From the NCBI RefSeq assembly GCF_900105785.1, contig NZ_LT629799.1, positions 496,001 to 560,000 of the forward strand: a stretch of DNA of 64,000 nucleotides, given 5' to 3'. A program made the position numbers and the translations under genes. Under the pieces are notes generated by a model that saw only the letters and a program-made list of their open reading frames with translations, was not told where the DNA came from and did no database searches. Below, one piece after another: positions 7,375 to 15,543 of the stretch. Position 1 is the first letter of the stretch, and each line of letters begins with the position of its first letter. This DNA comes from Microlunatus sagamiharensis (GTDB lineage Bacteria; Actinomycetota; Actinomycetes; Propionibacteriales; Propionibacteriaceae).

Positions 7375-8358
7375 GTGAGTGCGGAGGGTGGGACCAAGGC
7401 CGTCGTGGCGGCGCTGACCGCGAACCTGGCGATCGCCGTCGTCAAGTTCGGGGCGTGGGCCCTGACGGGCGCCTCGTCGATGCTGGCCGAGGCGATCCAC
7501 TCGGTCGCCGACTCGGGCAACCAGGTGCTGCTCCTGGTCGGTGGCAAGCGCTCCCGCAAGGACGCGACGCCGGAGCACCCCTTCGGCTACGGCCGCGAGC
7601 GCTACGTCTTCGGCTTCATCGTCGCCGTGGTGCTGTTCAGCGTGGGCGGCCTCTTCGCGCTCTACGAGGCGTACCACAAGTGGCACGAGCTTCACCTCGG
7701 TCACCCCGACGGCCTGCTCGACGGGCGCTGGTGGTGGGTGCCGCTGCTCGTCCTCGCCGCGGCCATCGTGGCCGAGGGCCTGTCCTTCCGCACCGCGGTG
7801 CGGGAGTCCAACAAGACGCGCGGCCGGCAGAGCTGGCCGAAGTTCGTCCGCTCGGCCAAGGCGCCCGAGCTGCCGGTGATCCTGCTCGAGGACTTCGCCG
7901 CCCTGATCGGCCTGGTCTTCGCCTTCGCCGGCATCGGCCTGACGATCCTCACCCGCAACGGGATCTTCGACGTGGTCGGCACCGCGCTGATCGGGCTGCT
8001 GCTGGTGGCCGTGGCGATCACGCTGGCGATCGAGACGAAGAGCCTGCTGCTGGGGGAGTCGGCCGGCCCGGCGTCGGTGCGCCGGATCGAGCAGGCGCTC
8101 GCCGGGACCGACGGCGTCGAGCGCGTGATCCACATGAAGACCATGCACCTGGGCCCCGAGGAGATCCTCGTGGCGGCCAAGATCGCGGTCAGCCCGACCG
8201 ACCGGGCGACCGAGATCGCCGAGGTCATCGACCGCGCCGAGGTCGCGATCCGCGAGGCCGAGCCCATGGTGACCTCGCTCTACCTCGAGCCCGACATCTA
8301 CCGCGCCGACTACGCCCCGGCGCCCCGTCCCGAGCGGCCGGCTCCCGCCGGGCACTGA
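7375..8358 (+). CDS. Cation diffusion facilitator family transporter
   Basis: A 327-residue inner-membrane divalent metal/proton antiporter of the CDF family, exporting Zn, Fe, Mn or similar ions. Transmembrane segments are visible around [20 protein letters not shown] and [21 protein letters not shown]. The family motif HSVADSGNQ (metal-site His/Asp in TM2) is followed by the [12 protein letters not shown] signature. A cytoplasmic C-terminal domain of about 90 residues contains the [18 protein letters not shown] strand typical of the family. The GTG at 7375 is chosen over upstream starts because homology begins there and a CAGGAT hexamer lies 7 nt before. The palindrome at 7221-7253 may be its operator. 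Confidence 0.88.
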   Translation: MSAEGGTKAVVAALTANLAIAVVKFGAWALTGASSMLAEAIHSVADSGNQVLLLVGGKRSRKDATPEHPFGYGRERYVFGFIVAVVLFSVGGLFALYEAYHKWHELHLGHPDGLLDGRWWWVPLLVLAAAIVAEGLSFRTAVRESNKTRGRQSWPKFVRSAKAPELPVILLEDFAALIGLVFAFAGIGLTILTRNGIFDVVGTALIGLLLVAVAITLAIETKSLLLGESAGPASVRRIEQALAGTDGVERVIHMKTMHLGPEEILVAAKIAVSPTDRATEIAEVIDRAEVAIREAEPMVTSLYLEPDIYRADYAPAPRPERPAPAGH

Positions 8359-8418
8359 CGGCCCCGCCCGTCCGCCCGCACGCGCGTCCGTACGGCGCGG
8401 CGGACGCCCCCGCGCGAC

Positions 8419-8424
8419 TAGGCT
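8419..8424 (+). promoter_or_regulatory. -10 hexamer TAGGCT, leaderless promoter of ahcY
   Basis: TAGGCT ends 7 nt before the ATG at 8432, leaving no room for a 5' UTR or riboswitch. Confidence 0.6.
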
Positions 8425-8431
8425 CGGGACC

Positions 8432-9868
8432 ATGGACTACCGCGTCGCCGACCTCTCCCTGGCCGGGCTGGGCCGCCTCGAGATCAAGCTCGCCGAGCAC
8501 GAGATGCCCGGCCTCATGGCGATGCGCGAGCGCTACGGCGACGCCAAGCCGCTCGCCGGCGCGCGCATCGCGGGTTCGCTGCACATGACGGTGCAGACGG
8601 CGGTGCTCATCGAGACCCTCGTCGCCCTCGGCGCGGACGTGCGCTGGGCGAGCTGCAACATCTTCTCGACCCAGGACGCCGCCGCCGCGGCGATCGTCGT
8701 CGGCGACGGCACGCCCGAGGCGCCCAACGGCGTGCCCGTCTTCGCCTGGAAGGGCGAGACCCTCACCGAGTACTGGGACTGCACCCGCGAGGTCCTGGAC
8801 TGGCCGGGCGACGAGACGCCGAACATGATCCTCGACGACGGCGGTGACGCGACCCTGCTCGTGCACCTGGCGGTCGAGGCGATGAAGACCGGCGTCCGCC
8901 CCGAGGCGAGCGAGGACGACTCCGACGAGGTCAAGGTCCTCAAGGCGCTGATCAACCGCACCCTCGACGAGGGCCTCGACTGGATCGCCATCGCCAACGC
9001 GATCCAGGGCGTCACCGAGGAGACGACCACCGGCGTCCACCGGCTCTACGAGATGCTGCGCAACGAGAGCCTGCTGTTCCCGGCGATCAACGTCAACGAC
9101 TCGGTGACCAAGAGCAAGTTCGACAACAAGTACGGCACGCGGCACTCGCTGATCGACGGCCTGAACCGCGCCACCGACGTCCTCATCGGCGGCAAGGTCG
9201 CCGTGGTCTGCGGTTACGGCGACGTGGGCAAGGGCTGCGCGGAGGCGCTCCGCGGCCAGGGCGCACGCGTGATCGTGACCGAGGTCGACCCGATCTGCGC
9301 GCTGCAGGCGGCGATGGACGGCTTCCAGGTCACGACGCTGGAGAACGCGCTGGCCGAGGGCGACATCTACGTCACCGCGACCGGCTGCAAGGACGTCATC
9401 ACCGCCGACCAGATGAGCCGCATGCGCCCGCAGGCCGTCGTGTCGAATATCGGCCACTTCGACAACGAGATCGACGTCGCCGGCCTCGCCCGCCGCACCG
9501 ACGTCGCGCGGGTGAACATCAAGCCGCAGGTCGACCAGTGGGTGTTCGACGCCGGGACCGACGACGAGCGCTCGATCATCCTGCTCAGCGAGGGCCGGCT
9601 GATGAACCTCGGCAACGCGACCGGGCACCCCAGCTTCGTCATGAGCAACTCGTTCACCAACCAGGTGCTGGCCCAGATCGAGCTCTACACCAAGCACGAG
9701 GACTACCCGCTGGGCGTCTACACGCTGCCCAAGCACCTCGACGAGCTCGTCGCCCGCCTGCACCTCGAGGCCCTCGGCGTCCAGCTCAGCGAGCTCACCG
9801 AGAGCCAGGCCGCCTACCTCGGCGTCCAGGTCGAGGGGCCGTTCAAGACCGACGAGTACCGCTACTGA
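8432..9868 (+). CDS. ahcY: Adenosylhomocysteinase
   Basis: A 478-residue S-adenosyl-L-homocysteine hydrolase, which splits SAH to adenosine and homocysteine and keeps SAM-dependent methylation from stalling. The NAD-binding loop GYGDVGKG is at about 261-268, the N-terminal substrate segment [17 protein letters not shown] is intact, and the chain ends in the family-typical FKTDEYRY. It is full length, including the insert found in the longer bacterial type. The leaderless-type hexamer TAGGCT lies 7 nt before the ATG. ahcY lies downstream of the manB cluster in many Actinobacteria. A large nested stem-loop follows the stop codon directly. Confidence 0.97.
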   Translation: MDYRVADLSLAGLGRLEIKLAEHEMPGLMAMRERYGDAKPLAGARIAGSLHMTVQTAVLIETLVALGADVRWASCNIFSTQDAAAAAIVVGDGTPEAPNGVPVFAWKGETLTEYWDCTREVLDWPGDETPNMILDDGGDATLLVHLAVEAMKTGVRPEASEDDSDEVKVLKALINRTLDEGLDWIAIANAIQGVTEETTTGVHRLYEMLRNESLLFPAINVNDSVTKSKFDNKYGTRHSLIDGLNRATDVLIGGKVAVVCGYGDVGKGCAEALRGQGARVIVTEVDPICALQAAMDGFQVTTLENALAEGDIYVTATGCKDVITADQMSRMRPQAVVSNIGHFDNEIDVAGLARRTDVARVNIKPQVDQWVFDAGTDDERSIILLSEGRLMNLGNATGHPSFVMSNSFTNQVLAQIELYTKHEDYPLGVYTLPKHLDELVARLHLEALGVQLSELTESQAAYLGVQVEGPFKTDEYRY

Positions 9869-10008
9869 GTCTTCTGTCTCCGCTCCGCTCCGACGAGGCG
9901 CGCGCTCTGGTCCGCTGCCTTCCTCCCTCCCGGGGACGACGAAAAGCGTGTCGTCCCCGCTCGGTCGTCCAGGCAGCGACGCGCGCGCCGGGCGCGCCAG
10001 CAGAAGAC
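9869..10008. terminator. Four-tier nested inverted repeat directly after ahcY
   Basis: Four perfectly complementary arm pairs nest around one centre: GTCTTCTG (9869-9876) with CAGAAGAC (10001-10008); GCGCGCGC (9898-9905) with the same at 9981-9988; CGCTGCCT (9913-9920) with AGGCAGCG (9971-9978); CGGGGACGAC (9931-9940) with GTCGTCCCCG (9950-9959), loop GAAAAGCGT. The inner hairpin alone could terminate ahcY, but it has no T-run. The rest is far larger than a usual terminator. Confidence 0.6.
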
Positions 10009-10009
10009 G

Positions 10010-10051
10010 CTCCCTGAGCCCGTCGAAGCGCTGTCCTGAGCTCGTCGAAGG
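10010..10051. repeat. Two direct copies of CCTGAGC..GTCGAAG repeat
   Basis: CTCCCTGAGCCCGTCGAAG at 10010-10028 and TCCTGAGCTCGTCGAAGG at 10034-10051 are two members of a short dispersed repeat. Six further copies occur at 51.8-51.9 and 53.4-53.5 kb. All lie beyond or at the 3' ends of genes. This pair sits between ahcY and the convergent DUF294 gene. Confidence 0.8.
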
Positions 10052-10105
10052 GGGCCTCGGAGGAGTTGGCATCTCCGGCCGTCCGCCCGGGTAGGGCGCG
10101 GGCCG

Positions 10106-11950
10106 TCAGGAGACCGCCCACTCCTCCGCGGGGAGCCAGGCGGTCAGGTTGTCCATGCGCCGCTGGACGGCGGCGACCTCGCGGACGGCGGAGGCGATGA
10201 CGCTGCGGTCGAGGGGCGAGAGGTGCTCCAGGCGGAGCACGTCCGTCGGCCGCTCGCCGCGCCCGACCTGGGCGAGCTGGGCCGAGAGCCGGATGCCCTG
10301 CAGCACCTCGAAGACCTCCGCGAGCGTGCGGGCCTGGGCAGCCGGCAGCATCTCGCTCGACCCGGACTCGCGCAGCCTCTCCGGCGTCGGCAGCACGGTC
10401 GTGCCCGCGCTGAGCGCGGCCCAGCGGGCGATGTTCGTGATCGGCAGCAGCGCGTGCGCCTTGATGTCGAACGTCTCCGGCCGCCGCGCCAGCAGGTCGC
10501 GCACCGAGCGCAGCCGGGCGCGGTAGGCCAGCGACTCCAGCAGCAGCAGCCGCATCGTCAGCGGGTGCGCCCGCAGGTCGCCGAACACGCGTGCCACGGC
10601 CGGCAGCCCGAGGTCGCCCCAGACCGGGCGGGCGTCGACGAGCAGCGACGTCATCATCGCCCCCTGGTCGCGCACCGGGTCGTCGAGCCAGCCTCGCGCG
10701 GCGGTGCGCCACGCGGCGTTGGTCCGCGAGAACTCCGGCCGGTACGCCGCCGCGCCGTGTCGGTCGTGGCCCAGCCCGGCCCGGCCGAGCAGCGCGTGCA
10801 CCTCGCGGAACGCGTCCCGCAGCCCGGCAACGGCCTCTGCGGGCAGGTCGTCGGCGAAGGCCACCGCGGAGTCGACGTCGGAGGACAGGACGGCCTCGCG
10901 CCGCCCGTTGCTCCCGATCGACAGCCACGTGAAGCCGTCGGCCGGGAGCTCGGGCCGCTCGGCGAGGACGAGCTCGACCGCGCGCCGCACGCAGGCGTCG
11001 ACGAGGGTGGAGTGCACGGCGAGGACGCGGGCCGACGCGAGCCCGCCGCGGGTGAGCTCGCCGAGGAGCACGGGGAGGCGCCGCCCGGTGGCGGCCAGGC
11101 TGTCGGCGTCGGGAGCGCGCCGCAGCTGCTCCTGCAGCCCGACGCCGGCGTTGCCGGGGGCGACGACGACGTCGCGGGGGGACACGACGCCGCGCAGGTC
11201 GCCGTCCCGGTCGGTCACCAGGACGTAGTCGGCCTCACGGTCGAGCAGCGCCACGACCGCCTCGATGACGGAGTCGCCGGGGTCGACGTGCACGGGGTCG
11301 TCGTCGACGACCGGACCGAGCGGTGCGTCGAGGGGGTAGCCGACCGCGACCACCCGCTCGCGCAGCAGCCGGTCGGTGAGCAGGCCGAGACGGCCGCCGC
11401 GCAGCCGGACGACGCAGTAGCCGTGCCCGTGCTCGGTCATGGCCTGGACGGCCTCGGCCACCGGGCGGCGCTCGTCGACGAGGAGCGGCTCGGTGCGGAC
11501 CAGGTCGGCGACGGTGGAGTAGGTCGGCGGCTCGTAGCCGTGCAGCACGTCGGCGACCTCGGAGGCGAGGAAGCGGCTCCCGCCCGGCGAGGTGAAGGCG
11601 GGCAGCACCGCCGCCTCGGGCAGCCTGGCGACGGTCGAGGGCCGCAGCGCCACCGCCCGCGGCCCCACCGGCTGGCCCGTCAGCATCGCCGAGAAGCCGA
11701 ACAGACCCCCGGGACCCACGCGCTCCTGGGCGGGTCCGGAGATCTGATCGCGATCGTTCCACAGCCCGACCCGGCCCTCCACGACGACGAACACCTCGAC
11801 GGTGGGCTCGGCGAAGGCGTCGACGACGAGCTCGCCGGCGTACGCCCGCTCGAGCGTCGCCGCCTCGGCCAGCGTCGTCAGCGCGTAGCGGTCGAGGGTG
11901 TCGAAGGGCGGGTGCTCGGCGAGGAAGGCCCCGAGGTGCTCCGCGTCCAC
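10106..11950 (-). CDS. cNMP-binding/CBS/DUF294 putative nucleotidyltransferase signalling protein
   Basis: A 614-residue multidomain cytosolic protein. Residues 1-125 form a cyclic-nucleotide-binding-like beta roll; 145-270 a pair of CBS domains (VSPRD near 257); 310-470 a DUF294 nucleotidyltransferase-like domain with GSNGRREAVLSSDVDSA, holding GS at 346-347 and the metal-binding Asp pair at 358 and 360. A DUF294 C-terminal helical domain follows. The architecture resembles bacterial proteins that sense adenine nucleotides and resemble GlnD-type uridylyltransferases. The target is unknown. The GTG at 11950 has only a weak ribosome-binding site. It is transcribed alone and is convergent with ahcY. 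Confidence 0.85.
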   Translation of the reverse strand: MDAEHLGAFLAEHPPFDTLDRYALTTLAEAATLERAYAGELVVDAFAEPTVEVFVVVEGRVGLWNDRDQISGPAQERVGPGGLFGFSAMLTGQPVGPRAVALRPSTVARLPEAAVLPAFTSPGGSRFLASEVADVLHGYEPPTYSTVADLVRTEPLLVDERRPVAEAVQAMTEHGHGYCVVRLRGGRLGLLTDRLLRERVVAVGYPLDAPLGPVVDDDPVHVDPGDSVIEAVVALLDREADYVLVTDRDGDLRGVVSPRDVVVAPGNAGVGLQEQLRRAPDADSLAATGRRLPVLLGELTRGGLASARVLAVHSTLVDACVRRAVELVLAERPELPADGFTWLSIGSNGRREAVLSSDVDSAVAFADDLPAEAVAGLRDAFREVHALLGRAGLGHDRHGAAAYRPEFSRTNAAWRTAARGWLDDPVRDQGAMMTSLLVDARPVWGDLGLPAVARVFGDLRAHPLTMRLLLLESLAYRARLRSVRDLLARRPETFDIKAHALLPITNIARWAALSAGTTVLPTPERLRESGSSEMLPAAQARTLAEVFEVLQGIRLSAQLAQVGRGERPTDVLRLEHLSPLDRSVIASAVREVAAVQRRMDNLTAWLPAEEWAVS

Positions 11951-12026
11951 GCGGTCATGCTCCCACGGCCCTCCGGGACCGGGCCGCTGCGGAGGGACGC
12001 GGTCGCACGAGCGCCGACCGTACGGG

Positions 12027-12746
12027 TCAGGCGGACGCGCCGGCTTCTGCGAGCGCGGGGTAGCGGACCTCGACGGGCTGGGCGAGCGTGGCGCGGACGT
12101 CCCTGCTGAGCTGGTCGGCGAGCACCTCGGACGCGCCCGCCTCGAGCCCGTCGAGCACCTGGCGCACGACGACGGCCGGGTCGGACTTCGGCGCCGTGAC
12201 GCCCGCGGTCATCTCGGTGTCGACGTAGCCGACGAACACCCCGACGACCTGGACGCCCCGTGGGGCCAGCTCGAGGCGCAGGGCGTCGGTGGCGCTCCAG
12301 AGGGCGGCCTTGGAGACGCTGTAGCTCCCGCCGAGCGCGAGCCAGGACAGCACGGAGGCGACGTTGACGATGGCGCCGCGGCGGGCGGCGACGCCGTCGG
12401 CGAAGGCCGCCGTGACGGCGAGCGGACCGAACAGGTTGACCTCGAGCTCGGAGCGGAGCCCCGCCTGCTCGGCGCGTAGCAGCGGGTCGGTGACCGAGAT
12501 CCCGGCGTTGTTCACGACGACGTCGACGTCGGTGGCGGCCAGAGCCGCGGCGGCGACGGAGGCGGGGTCGGTGACGTCGAGGTGCAGCGGCACGACGCGC
12601 GGGTCGTCGAGGAGGACCTCTTCCGGCCGGCGGGCAGCGGCGTAGACGCGCGCGGCTCCGCGCTCGAGCAGCTGCTGGACGAAGGCCTGGCCGAGGCCGC
12701 GGTTGGCCCCGGTGACGAGGACGGTGGAGCCGTCGATGGTGGTCAT
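12027..12746 (-). CDS. Short-chain dehydrogenase/reductase (SDR) family protein
   Basis: A 239-residue classical SDR. The cofactor motif TGANRGLG is at residues 12-19, NNAG at 79-82, and the catalytic YxxxK as Tyr142 and Lys146 (YSVSK), preceded by an NVAS segment that supplies the Ser. The substrate is not predictable. The ATG has an AGGAG ribosome-binding site about 7 nt upstream. It lies 75 bp downstream of the quinone oxidoreductase-like gene on the same strand, with a stem-loop between, so it probably belongs to the TetR-led cluster. Confidence 0.88.
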   Translation of the reverse strand: MTTIDGSTVLVTGANRGLGQAFVQQLLERGAARVYAAARRPEEVLLDDPRVVPLHLDVTDPASVAAAALAATDVDVVVNNAGISVTDPLLRAEQAGLRSELEVNLFGPLAVTAAFADGVAARRGAIVNVASVLSWLALGGSYSVSKAALWSATDALRLELAPRGVQVVGVFVGYVDTEMTAGVTAPKSDPAVVVRQVLDGLEAGASEVLADQLSRDVRATLAQPVEVRYPALAEAGASA

Positions 12747-12782
12747 GGGTGTGCTCCTGGATCGGGTGGTGGTGCGCGTGGG

Positions 12783-12804
12783 CCCCGGGCGACGGTGCCC
12801 GGGG
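12783..12804. terminator. Intercistronic stem-loop
   Basis: CCCCGGGC (12783-12790) and GCCCGGGG (12797-12804) pair perfectly around a 6-nt loop, between the oxidoreductase stop and the SDR start on the minus strand. No T-run follows, so partial attenuation or mRNA processing is as likely as full termination. Confidence 0.45.
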
Positions 12805-12821
12805 TCGAGCGGGTGCGTGGT

Positions 12822-13865
12822 TCAGGGGACGGTGACGACGACCTTGCCCCGGGTGCGGCCGCCGGCGACCTGCGCGAGCGCGTCCGGGGTCTCGGCGAAG
12901 GGGTAGGTCCGCTCGACGGTCGGGCGGATCACGCCGGCGTCGACGAGCTCGGTGACGCGGCGCAGCTGCTCGCCGTTCGCCGACATGAACAGGAACGTGT
13001 AGCGGACGCCGCGCCGCCGGGCCACCGAACGGACCTTGCGGCTGGTGAGCGCGAGGACGGGGCGTAGCAGGGGGCGTCCTAGCTGGCTGGCGAAGTCGGG
13101 GTCCGGCGGGCCGGAGATGCCGACGACCACCCCGCCCGGCTTGAGGACGGTCAGCGAGCGGAGCACGCTCGGCGCGCCCAGTGGGTCGAGGACGGCGTCG
13201 TAGTCGTGCAGGCGGGCAGTGAAGTCCTCCGTGCGGTGGTCGACGACCTCGTCCGCGCCGAACGAGCGCACCAGGTCCGCGTTCGCCGCGCTCGCCGTCG
13301 TGGCCACGTGGGCCCCGAGGTGCTTGGCCAGCTGGATCGCCGTCGACCCCACCCCGCCGGTACCGGCGTGGACGAGCACGCGGTGACCGGGTCGGACGCC
13401 GGCCCGCACCACGAGCGCCTGCCACGCGGTCAGCGCGACGAGGGGCAGTGACGCGGCCTCGACCAGCGACACGGAGCGGGGGACCGGGGCGCAGTCGGCC
13501 TCCGCGACGGACACGCGCTCGGCGAACGTGCCGACCCGCCGCTGGTCGACGCGGGCGTAGACGGCGTCACCGACCGCGAACCCGCGGACCCCGGGACCGA
13601 TCCGCTCCACCACCCCGGCCAGGTCGTTGCCGAGGGTGAACGGGGTGCGGTAGGGCAGCGGGACCCTGAACTCGCCGTGCCAGGTCTTGACGTCCAGAGG
13701 GTTCACCCCGGCGGCGGCGACCCGCACGAGCAGGTCCGTCGGGCCGACTCCGGGGGTCGGCCTCTCGCGGAGCTCGAGGGGGTGCTTCGCCCCGTACGCG
13801 GTGACCGTCCAGGCCCGCGTCGTGGCGGGGACGAGCTGGTCGTCGGGCCGGGTCGTCGGGCTCAT
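12822..13865 (-). CDS. NADP-dependent quinone oxidoreductase-like (MDR family) protein
   Basis: A 347-residue medium-chain dehydrogenase/reductase of the zinc-free quinone oxidoreductase type. The N-terminal GroES-like domain includes AAGVNPLDVKTWHGEF and LGNDLAGVVERIGPGV. The nucleotide-binding loop is VLVHAGTGGVGSTAIQLA. No structural zinc Cys cluster is seen. Such enzymes reduce quinones or alpha,beta-unsaturated carbonyls with NADPH. Its ATG overlaps the stop of the upstream TetR gene as ATGA (13865-13862), so the two are translationally coupled and the enzyme is probably induced with its regulator. Confidence 0.88.
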   Translation of the reverse strand: MSPTTRPDDQLVPATTRAWTVTAYGAKHPLELRERPTPGVGPTDLLVRVAAAGVNPLDVKTWHGEFRVPLPYRTPFTLGNDLAGVVERIGPGVRGFAVGDAVYARVDQRRVGTFAERVSVAEADCAPVPRSVSLVEAASLPLVALTAWQALVVRAGVRPGHRVLVHAGTGGVGSTAIQLAKHLGAHVATTASAANADLVRSFGADEVVDHRTEDFTARLHDYDAVLDPLGAPSVLRSLTVLKPGGVVVGISGPPDPDFASQLGRPLLRPVLALTSRKVRSVARRRGVRYTFLFMSANGEQLRRVTELVDAGVIRPTVERTYPFAETPDALAQVAGGRTRGKVVVTVP

Positions 13866-14509
13866 GGTCGGCTCCCGGGTAGGTCGTCGCCCGTCGGGCC
13901 CGGACGGGTCCCGTCGCTGGTCGGGGCACCGACGGCCGGTCCGGCGAACGCGGCCAGGGCCTGCTCGGCGCCGTGCGCCAGGAGGGCGTCGGAGAGGCGA
14001 CGGTCGGTGACCGCGCGGGCCAGCTGGAGCGTGCCGACCATGCCCGCGAAGGCGGCCAGCAGCCGCGCCCGGGCGTCGGGGCCCGCATCGCCGACGAGTC
14101 CGGCCAGCACCTCGCCCACCGCGACGACCTGGCTGGTGTACGCCTCGCGCACCTCCGCGCCGGCGCGGACGACGTCCTCGACGAGCGCGGCTGACGGGCA
14201 CCCGGCCTCCGGGTGGTCGCGGTGGGTGGGGGAGAGGTAGCGACGGACGAGGTCCTCGACGCCCGCCCGCCCGGGCGCGAGGTCGGCCAGCGTCCGGCAC
14301 TGGGTGGCGAGCTCGGCCTCGACCACGGTCGCGACGAGCGCCTCCTTGGACGCGAAGTGCGCGTAGAAGGCACCGTTCGTCAGTCCCGCGTCCGCCATCA
14401 GGGTGGCGACGCCGGAGCCTGCCACTCCGTCGGACTTCAGCCGTCGCGCGGCGGTGCTGACAATGCGTTCGCGGGTCGCCTGCTTGTGCGCGGCGCCGTA
14501 CCTCGTCAT
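13862..14509 (-). CDS. TetR/AcrR family transcriptional regulator
   Basis: A 215-residue TetR repressor. The DNA-binding region RERIVSTAARRLKSDGVAG through NGAFYAHFASKEAL covers residues 13-55. The AFYAHFASKEAL recognition segment is typical of regulators next to quinone or aldehyde reductases. The ATG at 14509 has a strong AAGGAGGAG ribosome-binding site. It leads an operon with the oxidoreductase (4-nt overlap) and perhaps the SDR. A palindrome TACGATCGTA lies about 35 nt upstream and is the obvious autoregulatory operator. Confidence 0.9.
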   Translation of the reverse strand: MTRYGAAHKQATRERIVSTAARRLKSDGVAGSGVATLMADAGLTNGAFYAHFASKEALVATVVEAELATQCRTLADLAPGRAGVEDLVRRYLSPTHRDHPEAGCPSAALVEDVVRAGAEVREAYTSQVVAVGEVLAGLVGDAGPDARARLLAAFAGMVGTLQLARAVTDRRLSDALLAHGAEQALAAFAGPAVGAPTSDGTRPGPTGDDLPGSRP

Positions 14510-14542
14510 CCGGACTCCTCCTTGTCCTCACATGCTTGACAT

Positions 14543-14552
14543 TACGATCGTA
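14543..14552. promoter_or_regulatory. Candidate TetR operator TACGATCGTA
   Basis: A perfect 10-bp palindrome in an AT-richer patch 34-43 bp before the tetR start, overlapping the expected promoter. This placement suits autorepression by the TetR encoded at 14509-13862. Confidence 0.5.
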
Positions 14553-14568
14553 CTCCAATGACGGGAAA

Positions 14569-14603
14569 GCGAAGGCCGGGCCTTGAACGGACCCGGCCTT
14601 CGC
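14569..14603 (-). terminator. Strong stem-loop terminator after amino-acid binding protein gene
   Basis: GCGAAGGCCGGG (14569-14580) and CCCGGCCTTCGC (14592-14603) form a perfect 12-bp stem with an 11-nt loop, about 34 nt beyond the stop of the minus-strand binding-protein gene. A short TTT follows on that strand. It also insulates the tetR promoter region. Confidence 0.75.
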
Positions 14604-14636
14604 GGTCGACGGCGCCTGGACAGCGCCGTTGCCGAC

Positions 14637-15494
14637 TCAGTCGATCGTCGGCGGGTCTGGCAGCGAGTAGCCGGAGGGGCCGACGGTCTTCCTCAGCGCC
14701 GCCTCCCACGAGCCGTCGGAGACGTACTCCTTCAGCGCCGCGTTGACCTGCTCGACGCGCTGGCTGTCGCCCTTCTTGACCCCGATGCCGTAGCGCTCGG
14801 TCGAGAAGCCCTTGCCGAGCACCCGCAGCCTGCCCTTGTACTGCGGCTGGGCCGCGAAGCCGGCGAGGATCACGTCGTCGGTGGTCACCGCGTCGACGTC
14901 GCTCGAGGCGAGCGCCGCCACGCACTCGGAGTAGCGGGGCTTCTCCACCAGCGTGATGCGCCCCTTGTAGCGGGAGAGGACGTTGTCGGCCGACGTCGTG
15001 CCCGAGACGGTGCACAACGTCCGTCCGCGCAGGGTGTCCGGGCCGGTGATGTCCTCCTCGTTGCGCCGCACGAGGAGGTCCTGCGAGGCGTCGAAGTAGG
15101 GCCCGGCGAAGTCGACGACCTGCGTGCGCTCGTCGGTGATCGAGAAGGTCGACACGATCAGGTCGGCGCCGCCCGACTGCAGCAGCTGCTGGCGCTGATC
15201 ACCCTCCGCCTCCACCCACGTGATGTTCGCGGACGGGACGCCGAGGGCTGCGGCCACGTAGGTCGCGGTCTCCACGTCGAAGCCGGTGTAGGTGTCGCCG
15301 TCCTTCATGCCGATGCCCGGCTCGTCGACCGGGATCCCGATCGTGAGCCGGCCGCCGCTCGAGGCGCCGGGCACGAGCGAGGGGGAGGCGTTCGGCTCCG
15401 CGGTGCCCCCGCAGCCCCCGAGGGCTGCGAGGAGGGCGGTGGACGCAGCCGCGACCGCGACCCGTCCCGGTCGTGCGGTGCGTGCTGCGTCCAC
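14637..15494 (-). CDS. Amino-acid (glutamate-type) ABC substrate-binding lipoprotein
   Basis: A 285-residue periplasmic-binding-protein family 3 lipoprotein. The N-terminus is a signal peptide with lipobox LGGC (Cys28 lipidated). The mature part contains IGIPVDEPGIGMKDGDTYTG and GFDVETATYVAAALG, typical of GluB-like polar amino-acid receptors. No ABC permease or ATPase gene is adjacent. Instead it lies 38 bp downstream of an APC-family amino-acid permease on the same strand. It may serve an ABC system elsewhere or act as a sensor or scavenger; that is inference. A strong terminator follows. Confidence 0.85.
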   Translation of the reverse strand: MDAARTARPGRVAVAAASTALLAALGGCGGTAEPNASPSLVPGASSGGRLTIGIPVDEPGIGMKDGDTYTGFDVETATYVAAALGVPSANITWVEAEGDQRQQLLQSGGADLIVSTFSITDERTQVVDFAGPYFDASQDLLVRRNEEDITGPDTLRGRTLCTVSGTTSADNVLSRYKGRITLVEKPRYSECVAALASSDVDAVTTDDVILAGFAAQPQYKGRLRVLGKGFSTERYGIGVKKGDSQRVEQVNAALKEYVSDGSWEAALRKTVGPSGYSLPDPPTID

Positions 15495-15519
15495 CGTGGT
15501 GCTCCTTCGCTCCAGGGTC

Positions 15520-15543
15520 CCGCCGGCCGGGGTCAGCCGGCGG
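15520..15543. terminator. Intercistronic hairpin at permease stop codon
   Basis: CCGCCGGC (15520-15527) pairs with GCCGGCGG (15536-15543) around an 8-nt loop containing the permease stop codon. It lies between the permease and the binding-protein gene and may reduce read-through or protect mRNA ends. Confidence 0.4.

Noticed and set aside
8359-8431. SAH riboswitch before ahcY
   Set aside because: The spacer is only 73 bp and a -10 hexamer lies 7 nt before the ATG, so there is no leader RNA to hold a riboswitch.
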